Origin: an uncultured Chitinophagaceae bacterium
GTDB taxonomy: Bacteria > Bacteroidota > Bacteroidia > Chitinophagales > Chitinophagaceae
Reading direction: 5' to 3'
Assembly (NCBI GenBank): GCA_903832075.1
Contig: CAILAF010000418.1
Location: 1 to 14,183 of the forward strand
DNA length: 14,183 nucleotides
Position numbers and translations under genes: made by a program
The notes under the pieces: model-generated
Told to the model about the DNA's origin: nothing
The model's input: only the letters and a program-made list of their open reading frames with translations
The model's database searches: none
Shown: positions 1 to 7,754 of the stretch, in pieces
Position numbering within the stretch: position 1 is the first letter of the stretch
Layout of the letters: every line of letters begins with the position of its first letter

Positions 1-66
1 AACAAATAGACAATCAAAATATTTAAACATAAGAGCCAAATTAACTGAAATTTTCTAATTAATATG

Positions 67-438
67 TTAGTGGGGTAATGCACACCACCAACAGCCTTCT
101 TTTCTCGCACTTTCGTTATATTCCTTTGCCCCTTCCATAACCTTCATAACTTTTTCCCAGCCAACTGTTTGATCAATAATAAAATACGAACCTGATAATG
201 CCCAACCCACTACAGGTACAAATGCAACCCCGCTCATTACAACATCAGCGAATCCTTTCTTAGTAGGATTACTAATAAAGGATATTGTACTTGTAGTCGC
301 ACCTACCCAACCAAAAATGACCGAAGTAGTCTTTAACCCAGTTTGAATTATTCCTCCAGCTTTGGCCAAATAAGTGAAATCACTCTTGGCGGCTTGTACA
401 AATGAAGCCGAAATTGTTTTATTACCATAAAAGACCAA
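67..438 (-). pseudogene. RHS/polymorphic-toxin C-terminal-like fragment, probable remnant
   Basis: This 123-codon frame resembles the far C-terminal end of large RHS-repeat or secreted polymorphic proteins of Bacteroidota. It has a Gly/Thr-rich helical stretch (GGIIQTGLKTTSVIFGWVG), then an NPTKKGFADVVMSGVAFVPV-like segment and VGWALSGSYFI, and it ends in a Cys/Trp-rich tail (GCWWCALPH). That family match comes from memory of such tails, not from an alignment. The only in-frame start is TTG at 438, with an in-frame TAA at 457-459 just upstream. An ATG at 476-478 opens a different frame (MQDNLAIINKGLEF...) that stops at the point where this frame begins, so a one-base shift may separate them. 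No RHS repeats are encoded upstream. I infer a displaced or decayed C-terminal tip rather than a working gene. A small intact helical protein is the alternative. The 439-597 stretch holds no other gene I can support. Confidence 0.45.
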
Positions 439-597
439 ACTCCAAACCTTTGTTGATTATAGCTAAATTATCTTGCATTTTGCAAATAATGACTAATACT
501 ATTAGCGTTTTATATGTTGTATATATCAGTTGATTATTTCTCTGCTTGCTATTTAGTTATCATAAGATATAGAGATTAGATGCAAATATTTTTTCGC

Positions 598-1563
598 TTA
601 CCAAATTTTGGTTAACTGCGAAGCTGTATTTACATTTCTTGCTTGTGTGTATCCGGCAGGTATCTGAAACATAGAGGAAGGAAAGTTTTTTCGACTTGAA
701 TTAATTAATAACATAGTCATTGAATAACCCATATTCTGCATTACCATCTTCACAAAAAAACCATCGCAACCAGCCTGATCGATTGCCTGCATCATTTTAG
801 GTGTTACGTTTTGAAGTGCTGACATCTTTTTTAAATTCAAATAACCCGGTACATCTTTACTGGTCCATATATCTTCAGTAATTTGCTTATTTCTATCCAT
901 AACAATAGTCAATTTTGCATGAATACAATTATATCCCTGAATATTTTCATTACCAACTTTTGTAACGATATAACTAAGTTTATCTGATGCAACTGAATTT
1001 GCTGTGTCCTTAATATGCAGCATATAGGTTTTACTCTGCGGCATTAATATGATACTGTATTTTGGCATACCTGCATAATTAATGGTTTGTGTTTTAATAC
1101 CACCCAATCCATTTTCAGATCGCATATTATAATTATCGGCAATAGCAATAGACATTGTATCCTTAAATGTTGAATCTCTTCCCTGCATTTTAATATTGGT
1201 GATATCTAAATATTGGTATAATATACCACTGCCACCTGCGCCATTTTTGAAACTATTTATTGCAGCAGCAGAATCGGCCGGTGAAACAGCTAAACGTTGT
1301 TGTGTTGAATAGTTTCTTGTTGAGCCAATTGTATCAGCCGACATTTTTTTTAATGCTGCTGAAAGACTATCTAACTTAGGCTTTATTAATACAGAACTAT
1401 CTTTTGCATCAACAGCACGTTTAGAAGATTGTGTTGCAGCCTGTGTTGCTTTATTGAGTAATGATTTTAAAAATTGAGCTTGTGATATTGACGGAAACAT
1501 TATTGCTGCAATAATTGCAGCAATAATGTTTTTATTAAAAATAATTGAACTAAATTTTTTCAT
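598..1563 (-). CDS. Secreted DUF4412-domain protein
   Basis: A 321-aa exported protein, third and last gene of the OmpA-cytolysin-DUF4412 cassette, starting 18 nt after the cytolysin stop codon. Residues 1-29 form a signal peptide (lysines, then an Ile/Ala-rich core, then SISQA before Q30) without a lipobox Cys, so periplasmic or secreted rather than a lipoprotein. Residues about 30-75 are a Lys/Ala/Ser-rich helical segment. From about 105 to 310 the pattern fits DUF4412 (Pfam PF14371): an MYxMxxx-like beta region, then VGNENIQGYNCIHAKLT, then EDIWTSKDVPGY, and a terminal PSSMFQIPAGY. The function of the family is not established. Its position suggests a role in handling or tolerating the pore-forming protein, but nothing in the sequence proves it. 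The ATG start is clear because the signal peptide begins there. Confidence 0.8.
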   Translation of the reverse strand: MKKFSSIIFNKNIIAAIIAAIMFPSISQAQFLKSLLNKATQAATQSSKRAVDAKDSSVLIKPKLDSLSAALKKMSADTIGSTRNYSTQQRLAVSPADSAAAINSFKNGAGGSGILYQYLDITNIKMQGRDSTFKDTMSIAIADNYNMRSENGLGGIKTQTINYAGMPKYSIILMPQSKTYMLHIKDTANSVASDKLSYIVTKVGNENIQGYNCIHAKLTIVMDRNKQITEDIWTSKDVPGYLNLKKMSALQNVTPKMMQAIDQAGCDGFFVKMVMQNMGYSMTMLLINSSRKNFPSSMFQIPAGYTQARNVNTASQLTKIW

Positions 1564-1581
1564 ACTTTTTTCTTTAAAAAA

Positions 1582-3309
1582 TTATAGAGGACTAAAATTT
1601 CCATCAAAATGTAAAACCAAATATGAATTAGGATCGTCTGTTTTTATAACATGAGGATTTTGACTTAAATTAAAGCCGGGCATCTTACCAACACCTACTT
1701 GCAAAGGCTTTGGATTTGGATTAGCAGAAGTTGGTTTTATGTAAAATGTAACATTAACTTGTGTTACATCCCAATAATCTTGAGAAACATTTTGATGTTG
1801 CGGAAATACAATTAATATAGTTCCTCCACCTGCCTTTTGAATTGCGTCTACTGTTAATTTCCCTTTATATTGGTTAAATGGATTTAGAAAAACTTCAGTA
1901 GCTGTGCTTGGTTGAGAATTTGCAGGAAAATATATTAGTTGTCCCATATAATCATTTGCAAACATTAATTTTGATGCATCCTGAATATTTGCATTGTTTC
2001 CGGAAAAAATTTGAACTGCAAATCTTGTTTCTTGGTGTTTATCATCATTACCTGTACCAAAAGAAACAATTACGTTTTTAATTTCTTCTTCTCCTTTACC
2101 GGCAGGTATACAAGTTCTTTCTTCAAAATCATCTGTCTCACTCATGGGTTGCATCGAATTTCCTAACATATCACATAAATAGTATTGTAAGGGTTGTGCA
2201 GTTTTATAGGTTATTTGTGAATATGCTTTATTAACTTGGGTATTAAATTCATTTATACTATGTGCAACCATTGTATTTCCCGGACCACCAATAATATAGC
2301 TGTTAATAGTAATGCTATAAGAAGAACTACTTGAACCTGCTGCCAGACTAAAATTAGCATCAATACCAAATCCACTGTAGCTTGCTCTAAATGATTCCGC
2401 TTCAGATGAAGAAGCAAATTCAATATCAACATTACCCAAAATTCTTACACCATAATCTACTTGTGTTACCATAGTTAAATAATCAACAGTTTTTTCGATG
2501 GAAGCGTCTTTAAATATTCCACTGTCTGGTATTGCAGTGAAAATAGAATACATCACTTTTCTTGCATCAACTGTTAGATATACATGTTTCGATTGAGACA
2601 TATCGGAATATGAGCCACTCACGGATGCACCATAACCTGATATACCACCACCTAACGCCAAATTAGAGGCTGCTGAATTTTCATTTATAGCCCAAGCATA
2701 AGTTGAAACTTCAGAACCATTAACATTTTTTGCTGCATTGAATAAAGTAGTTATAGCGCCATTAACATGCGCTGCATCGGCTGCAACATTTTCAACATAA
2801 GAAACAGAAGTATTGTGGTTAGTTGTAGTTATAGTTAATGGATATCTTGCTCCCTTTTGCAAATTCCAATTACCACTTGTTAAATTAGTTAATGTATAAC
2901 ATGCTCCGGGAAAAATTTTTGCTATATCCAGTGCCGCTTCATTATCAGAAAAATTTGTGCTGTTACAGCTTAAAGAAACATGTTGAGTGTAGCAATCAAA
3001 TCCCGAAGGTGAATTAGGATCTTTTTTAGGATTTTTATCAATAACTTTTTTTACTATACCTGTTGGACCAGATGGTTTATCAATTGTTACTTTCAATCGC
3101 GTTTTTTCATTTGGAAAATTTCTGTATTGTGTTGGAAATTTCTTTACAACAATTCCTGATTTTGCTTGTCTTTTTGCATAACCGGGGCTTTTACGAAAAT
3201 CATCCATACTTTTTATGATTACTTTTTGTGCATTTGCAGAAAAAATATTTAGAAGTGCAACCACTACAAACAATTTTAAAATTGTGTGAGATGTTATTGA
3301 TTTTTTCAT
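1582..3309 (-). CDS. CDC-like pore-forming protein (cholesterol-dependent cytolysin family relative)
   Basis: A 575-aa secreted protein; signal peptide residues 1-27 (cleavage after SANA). The core, residues about 95-385, follows the order of the thiol-activated cytolysin family: a PGACYTL segment at 134-141 (family: YPGA), a first membrane-insertion hairpin region at about 213-246 rich in Gly/Ser/Ala and running into KHVYLTVDA (family: KQIFYTVSVD), then TQVDYGVRI at 282-290 (family: SNVAYGR), a second hairpin region at about 308-340, the Gly-Gly pair 341-342 in YIIGG (family: VVLGG), and a final segment ending YLCDMLGN (family: SVFLKDN). The undecapeptide ECTGLAWEWWR of cholesterol-binding domain 4 is absent. 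Residues about 405-575 form a different beta-rich domain beginning IVSFGTGNDDK. This is the architecture of the CDC-like (CDCL) proteins known in Bacteroidota. Some of these are reported to need proteolytic activation and a partner form, and some to target bacteria (from memory). Only one copy lies here. Target membrane unknown. Confidence 0.87.
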   Translation of the reverse strand: MKKSITSHTILKLFVVVALLNIFSANAQKVIIKSMDDFRKSPGYAKRQAKSGIVVKKFPTQYRNFPNEKTRLKVTIDKPSGPTGIVKKVIDKNPKKDPNSPSGFDCYTQHVSLSCNSTNFSDNEAALDIAKIFPGACYTLTNLTSGNWNLQKGARYPLTITTTNHNTSVSYVENVAADAAHVNGAITTLFNAAKNVNGSEVSTYAWAINENSAASNLALGGGISGYGASVSGSYSDMSQSKHVYLTVDARKVMYSIFTAIPDSGIFKDASIEKTVDYLTMVTQVDYGVRILGNVDIEFASSSEAESFRASYSGFGIDANFSLAAGSSSSSYSITINSYIIGGPGNTMVAHSINEFNTQVNKAYSQITYKTAQPLQYYLCDMLGNSMQPMSETDDFEERTCIPAGKGEEEIKNVIVSFGTGNDDKHQETRFAVQIFSGNNANIQDASKLMFANDYMGQLIYFPANSQPSTATEVFLNPFNQYKGKLTVDAIQKAGGGTILIVFPQHQNVSQDYWDVTQVNVTFYIKPTSANPNPKPLQVGVGKMPGFNLSQNPHVIKTDDPNSYLVLHFDGNFSPL

Positions 3310-3338
3310 TGTTATATATTTAGTTTATTAAAGTGTAT

Positions 3339-4763
3339 TTATTTCTTTATAAATTCAACACGTCTGTTCTCAGCCTTACCTTCTTGTGTTGTATTTGGTG
3401 CAATTGGTTTTGCTGCACCAAATCCTTTTGATGTTAATCTTGATGCATCAATACCAGATTGTATCATTGCATCTCTTACTGCATCTGCTCTTTGTTGCGA
3501 TAATGTAATATTTGCATCGGCATTGCCATCACTATCTGTATAACCATCTATTTCTAAATTCAATGTTGGATTATCCTGCATTTGTTTTACTACATCATTG
3601 ATAACACCCATGCTTTCTGGTTTCAAAACAGATTTATTTACATCGAAACCAATACCATGCGTAACAAATTTTCCTGTGGTCATGATAGAACCCAACATAT
3701 TCATTTGAGCACCATCAGCAATTTTAAAATTCTTAAATACAACAGGTTTATCGGCATCATAAGTATTGCTTCTGCATTCAAGCGCAGTTGGTTTAAAACC
3801 ACAATGCGGAATAACTAAAACTCTGTATTGATCTACATAAATTTTTAATTGATCATTTTTATAAGCCATTGCTATATGATGCCATGTGTTATAAAAATTT
3901 GTACCTGCAATTGCATTGGGTAATGCGTTCATTAATTTACTATCATCCTGAAGCGGAAGTCCGGCGCTGGTTAGTAAATCTTTTGCAGAGGATGCTTTTA
4001 AAAAATTGTAATGAACATTTTCGCCAGAAACAATTACACCCAAAACATTTCCGGTATTATCGTACATGAAAAGAATTAATTTATTATTGCTGCTGGTTAA
4101 GTATTGATCAAACTCAACTGAAAAATTTGCCGTGAGATATGAAGCATTCGACATAAACGGGCTAACCATGCTATAGCTGCGCATTCCCGGTGTGCTGCTT
4201 AAAAGAAAAGATGATATACCATCTATTTTATTAATTACTCCTTGTCCTTCTAATAAATTCCAATGAGTTGGAAATTCACCATCAGCATCGCTTGCAAATT
4301 CATCTTCAAAAATTATTTTATCTCCTGCTCTAAAATCATAATTATTATATGCAGCAATATTTGGAATTGTATTGTGTGAAGAATTAAGTGAAATATTATT
4401 ATTGCTGCTGTTGTTAGAATTATTATTAGCCGGGACTGTTCCGGCAAATATTGGATTAGGAATAAAGGTATTATCCTGATTACCGGAAGAGTTGATTTTG
4501 GTAGAATCAACTTTAGGAGTTTTGGCTTTCTTTTTAAACAAACCGGTAAACCCCTTTAAAGCTTTATTGGTTACACTATCTATTGCCGTATTGGAAAGCG
4601 AATTGCTTGTTGATGCAGCTTTGTTGGCGGCATTTTGCTTTACATTATCAGGAATATTTTTAATAGTTTGATCTGCAGTTTGTGCATTCAAACTTTCAGC
4701 AGATAAAATCAAAATGACAACTGAGATACTCGCAATGCAGTTTTTGCTAAAATGTATTTTCAT
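3339..4763 (-). CDS. OmpA-family peptidoglycan-binding protein with LamG-like domain
   Basis: A 474-aa exported protein, first gene of the cassette, ending 29 nt before the cytolysin start. Residues 1-27 are a signal peptide (ends ESLNA, then Q28) with no lipobox. Residues about 30-90 are helical and Lys/Ala-rich, followed by an Asn/Ser-rich linker at 112-131. Residues about 148-350 look like a LamG/concanavalin-type jelly roll (IIFEDEF, NTWHHIAMAY, LKIYVDQYRV). The C-terminal 370-474 is a canonical OmpA domain: IGFDVNKSVL, then GYTDSDG, then LSQQRADAV, and ENRRVEF at the end. The residues that bind diaminopimelate in OmpA correspond to D410 and R425, and both are kept. I infer anchoring to the cell wall, with the LamG part binding a glycan or protein. 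The link with the cytolysin rests on spacing only. The start is set by the signal peptide. Confidence 0.88.
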   Translation of the reverse strand: MKIHFSKNCIASISVVILILSAESLNAQTADQTIKNIPDNVKQNAANKAASTSNSLSNTAIDSVTNKALKGFTGLFKKKAKTPKVDSTKINSSGNQDNTFIPNPIFAGTVPANNNSNNSSNNNISLNSSHNTIPNIAAYNNYDFRAGDKIIFEDEFASDADGEFPTHWNLLEGQGVINKIDGISSFLLSSTPGMRSYSMVSPFMSNASYLTANFSVEFDQYLTSSNNKLILFMYDNTGNVLGVIVSGENVHYNFLKASSAKDLLTSAGLPLQDDSKLMNALPNAIAGTNFYNTWHHIAMAYKNDQLKIYVDQYRVLVIPHCGFKPTALECRSNTYDADKPVVFKNFKIADGAQMNMLGSIMTTGKFVTHGIGFDVNKSVLKPESMGVINDVVKQMQDNPTLNLEIDGYTDSDGNADANITLSQQRADAVRDAMIQSGIDASRLTSKGFGAAKPIAPNTTQEGKAENRRVEFIKK

Positions 4764-4784
4764 GGTTTTGATTATTTATGATAA

Positions 4785-4792
4785 CAAAACTA
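4785..4792 (-). promoter_or_regulatory. Candidate Bacteroidota -7 promoter element for the OmpA-cytolysin operon
   Basis: Read on the minus strand this is TAGTTTTG, an exact match to the Bacteroidota sigma-ABfA -7 consensus TAnnTTTG, 21 nt upstream of the OmpA-family start codon. No convincing TTTG -33 element is seen at the usual spacing, because that region is taken up by the palindrome at 4799-4849. The short AT-rich motif could occur by chance. Confidence 0.35.
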
Positions 4793-4798
4793 TTTTCA

Positions 4799-4849
4799 TT
4801 ATTTCCAGAATAATATCCCCTAAAAAGGGGAATTTCTTTCAGGAAATAA
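4799..4849. promoter_or_regulatory. Nested palindrome in divergent intergenic region (candidate operator)
   Basis: The outer arms TTATTTCCAGAA (4799-4810) and TTCAGGAAATAA (4838-4849) are inverted repeats matching at 11 of 12 positions. Inside them, CCCC (4817-4820) and GGGG (4827-4830) form a second inverted pair around TAAAAA. Both pairs share nearly the same centre, about 4824. The element lies just upstream of the candidate -7 box of the OmpA-cytolysin operon and in the leader side of the divergent kinase gene. A regulator-binding dyad is my preferred reading; a transcript hairpin is the alternative. Confidence 0.45.
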
Positions 4850-4864
4850 AACTTCACTTTTACA

Positions 4865-4897
4865 GTAGCAATAAGGCAAATATGATTGTAGCAATAA
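4865..4897. repeat. Direct repeat of GTAGCAATAA
   Basis: The 10-mer GTAGCAATAA occurs perfectly at 4865-4874 and 4888-4897, a period of 23 bp, close to two helical turns. It lies between the palindrome and the kinase gene. Paired half-sites for a regulator are possible, but chance in AT-rich DNA cannot be excluded. Confidence 0.35.
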
Positions 4898-5042
4898 ATT
4901 TTTGCTGAAATAATGCGACTATCTTTATATGAGTTTAGGTGTTGTATTACATATCAGAAATATCAATTCATGGTTGATATTGTATAAATATAAAGAAGCA
5001 GTTAGCTATTGCAATCTATCATTTACCAATAAAGTTTTCAAA

Positions 5043-7034
5043 ATGAACCGATTACTATTAATACTAATTTTTCTTTTCTTATCCTATAACAGTATTTGTC
5101 AAAGCCAATGGACAAAAGACAGAGATAGCTTATTAAAAGTATTGTCAAATTCAAAAGAGGACAGCAACAAAGCATTAACTATGACGTATCTGGGTGCGCA
5201 GTATATGTATAACCAACCGGATTCTGCCATATTTTATTTTAAGGCATTATATCAATTAAGCAATAAACTGAATTATGTACGTGGCTTGGTAAACAGCCTG
5301 AGTTTGCAAGCAGCTATTTTAAGCGATCAAGGTAAACCATATGAATCTATTATACTCGACTCACAAGCCATTGTAATTGCAACAAAAGCACATTATCTAA
5401 AAGGATTAGCAGCTGTCTATAACAATATTGCCATCCCATATAATAATATTGGCGACCATGCTACCAGTGTTGATTATTATTTAAAAGCATCTCTGATTGA
5501 TGAACAATTGCATGATGATTATAATTTAGCAATGGCTTATGCAAATATTAGTGGTGTATATAACGAGATGAAAGAATATAAAAAAGGATATTCTTATTCA
5601 CTCAAAGGAATATCACTTGGACATTTATTAAATAATCTTGCTGCAGTAGAAAGTGGACTCATTAATCTTGGATCCTTTCTTATTGCATCAAAGAATTATG
5701 ATTCGGCACTTATTGTTTTACACGATGCAAAAAATCTTTCTAAAAAATTAAATGATAATGGAATTGCGATAAATGTATTAAATAATATTTGTGCATTATA
5801 TGCGGAAATTGGCAAACTAGATTTACTTAAAAAGAATGCAACAGAATTACTTCACTTTGCCATATCAATTAACAACAAACAAGGTATATGTAATGGATGG
5901 TCCAGTTTGAGCGAATATTATTTTGACATAAAAAATTATTCAAAAGCAACATATTATAATCGGAGAGTAATACAATCAGCAATAAAAAATCACTTTGCAG
6001 AAACACTTAGATATGCTTATAAATCTTCAGCTAATATTGAATTGATACAAGGAAATATTAATGGATATAAACATTATGATAAACTAAAAGATTCAATAGA
6101 AAACATTTTATTATCTGATAAAATTGTAAAAAACACACAGGAATTCGAAGCAAAATATGCATTGAATAAAAAACAAACAGAAATAGATTTACTTAACAAA
6201 GAACAAAAGATTCAACAACTAACTTTAAAGCAACAAAATTTTATTAACTGGATACTTGCAAGTACTTTATTAGCGGTGATACTGATAGGCTTTTTGTATT
6301 ACAGAAACTACCTGCAAAAGAAAAAGTTATTAATCGCAGATGCGCTGCTTCAACAGCAACGCATAACAGAATTAGAAAAAGAAAAACAATTATTGGCAGC
6401 GCAAGCAGTGTTACAAGGACAAGTAGAAGAACGTACAAGACTTGCCAAAGACCTTCATGATGGATTAGGGGGAATCCTTTCAAGTGCAAAATATTCATTC
6501 AGCCATATGAAAGACAATATGATTATCACGCCGGAAAATGCAGCAGCTTTTGAAAAAAGCATGAACATGTTAGACAAATCTATCAGTGAACTGAGACGAG
6601 TAGCGCATAATATGATGCCCGAAGCTTTAATGAAGTTTGGATTAGATACTGCATTAAAAGATTTCTGCAACAGTATAGAACAAAGTGGTGCAATTCAACT
6701 CACGTATCAATCATTTGAAATAGATGAAGCTTCAATTTCCAAAACTACTGCAGCATCAGTTTACCGCATTATTCAAGAATTGGTGAATAATATTCTGAAA
6801 CATGCTGATGCCAAAAAAGCACTGGTACAATTAGTAAGAAAAGATATTGCATTAAGTATTACTGTAGAAGATGATGGCAAAGGATTTGATAAAAATATTT
6901 TACAAAACAATGATGGTATTGGATACCTTAACTTACAAAACAGGGTCACTTACTTAAATGGAACGATAGATATTCAAACCGCAACGAATAATGGCACTTC
7001 GGTGAATATTGAGATTCCAAATATTACGATATGA
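5043..7034 (+). CDS. TPR-containing sensor histidine kinase (HisKA_3/NarX type)
   Basis: I start this gene at the internal ATG at 5043 (663 aa), because it is followed directly by a signal peptide (RLLLILIFLFLSYNSICQ); the frame stays open upstream to 4929 but adds 38 residues that would bury it. Residues about 40-350 are tetratricopeptide-like helical repeats in the periplasm (e.g. AYANISGVYNEMKEY). One membrane span lies at about 402-419, then a coiled coil to about 465. The HisKA_3 box is RLAKDLHDGLGG with phospho-accepting H472. The ATPase domain has ELVNNILKHA (N583), DDGKGFD at 610-616 and NDGIGYLN at 623-630. It should autophosphorylate in response to a periplasmic cue, unknown here, and pass phosphate to the regulator whose start codon overlaps its stop by 4 nt. 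It is divergent from the cytolysin cassette. Confidence 0.9.
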   Translation: MNRLLLILIFLFLSYNSICQSQWTKDRDSLLKVLSNSKEDSNKALTMTYLGAQYMYNQPDSAIFYFKALYQLSNKLNYVRGLVNSLSLQAAILSDQGKPYESIILDSQAIVIATKAHYLKGLAAVYNNIAIPYNNIGDHATSVDYYLKASLIDEQLHDDYNLAMAYANISGVYNEMKEYKKGYSYSLKGISLGHLLNNLAAVESGLINLGSFLIASKNYDSALIVLHDAKNLSKKLNDNGIAINVLNNICALYAEIGKLDLLKKNATELLHFAISINNKQGICNGWSSLSEYYFDIKNYSKATYYNRRVIQSAIKNHFAETLRYAYKSSANIELIQGNINGYKHYDKLKDSIENILLSDKIVKNTQEFEAKYALNKKQTEIDLLNKEQKIQQLTLKQQNFINWILASTLLAVILIGFLYYRNYLQKKKLLIADALLQQQRITELEKEKQLLAAQAVLQGQVEERTRLAKDLHDGLGGILSSAKYSFSHMKDNMIITPENAAAFEKSMNMLDKSISELRRVAHNMMPEALMKFGLDTALKDFCNSIEQSGAIQLTYQSFEIDEASISKTTAASVYRIIQELVNNILKHADAKKALVQLVRKDIALSITVEDDGKGFDKNILQNNDGIGYLNLQNRVTYLNGTIDIQTATNNGTSVNIEIPNITI

Positions 7035-7648
7035 TTAAACTTTTTATTATTGACGATCACCAGATGATTATTGAAGGCATTCGCACTTTATTGAAAGATG
7101 AAGTTGATATTGAATGGATGGGAAGTGCCAAATTACCCGATGAGTTAATGGGTTTTCTAAAACATAAGCAACCCGATATTTTATTAATGGATATTAACCT
7201 TCCTCAAAAGAGTGGTCTTGATCTTTGCAAAGAAATAAAAGAAAAATATCCGGCAATAAATATTATTGGATTAAGTACTTCCAATCAAGCAAGTGTTATT
7301 AGAAAGATGCAGGAAAATGGAGCTTCGGGTTATTTATTAAAAGATGCATCCAAACGAGAGATCATTACTGCCATTCATGAAGTAAATAAAGGAAAACAAA
7401 ATGTAAATTTTTCTGTTGCAGAGATATTAAAAAGTAAAACTCCAAATAACGAATTGCCTGCACTAACAAGACGCGAAAAAGAAATTCTCGATTTAATTTC
7501 TGAAGGACTTACCAATCAGGAGATCGCTAATAAATTATTTCTCAACATTACTACTATTGATTCACACAGAAAAAATATGCTTACTAAATTCAATGCAAAA
7601 AATACCGCTGCCTTAATTAAAATTGCTATGATTAATAATTTGATATAA
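7031..7648 (+). CDS. NarL/FixJ-family response regulator
   Basis: A 205-aa two-domain transcription factor, translationally coupled to the kinase through an ATGA overlap. The receiver domain (about 1-120) has the acidic pair D8-D9, phospho-acceptor D54 in ILLMDINLP, the switch residues S82/T83 in GLSTS, and K104 in YLLKDAS. The LuxR-type helix-turn-helix (about 143-205) has LTRREKEILDLISEGLTNQEI, with the recognition helix around TTIDSHRKNML. Length and layout are normal for the family. It is cytoplasmic and should dimerise on DNA when phosphorylated. Its targets are not shown by the sequence. The inverted repeats in 4799-4849 upstream of the divergent cytolysin operon are an obvious candidate site, but that is inference. 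Confidence 0.92.
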   Translation: MIKLFIIDDHQMIIEGIRTLLKDEVDIEWMGSAKLPDELMGFLKHKQPDILLMDINLPQKSGLDLCKEIKEKYPAINIIGLSTSNQASVIRKMQENGASGYLLKDASKREIITAIHEVNKGKQNVNFSVAEILKSKTPNNELPALTRREKEILDLISEGLTNQEIANKLFLNITTIDSHRKNMLTKFNAKNTAALIKIAMINNLI

Positions 7649-7754
7649 TAATCAATATCAATCACTATAGAACTTTTTAATTATCATCAGAAACTTAAAT
7701 AATTAATTTTATAAATAATCCAAATCTTCCATCTGAAAGATTGTTTCTGTTTGA

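Noticed and set aside
1..30. Minus-strand frame ATG...GTT (MFKYFDCLFV) running off the left edge, as an immunity gene
   Set aside because: Only ten codons are visible, so neither a coding call nor a family can be supported; mentioned only as context for the toxin-tip finding.
583..590. Minus-strand -7-like box (AATATTTG) upstream of the 67-438 fragment
   Set aside because: Matches TAnnTTTG with one mismatch, lies about 145 nt from the fragment start and has no -33 partner.
1495..1530. Repetitive GCAGCAATAAT-like sequence at the start of the DUF4412 gene
   Set aside because: It encodes the Ala/Ile-rich signal peptide core; the repetition follows from the amino-acid composition.
3582..4069. 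Plus-strand open frames opposite the OmpA-family gene
   Set aside because: They lie wholly antisense to a well-supported gene, have no family resemblance, and look like shadow frames of AT-rich coding DNA.
4929..5042. 38-residue N-terminal extension of the histidine kinase
   Set aside because: It would place a clear signal peptide internally; the ATG at 5043 starts directly with the hydrophobic leader.
6244..6670. Minus-strand frames opposite the histidine kinase
   Set aside because: Antisense to conserved kinase motifs; hydrophobic composition is what the complement of this region gives.
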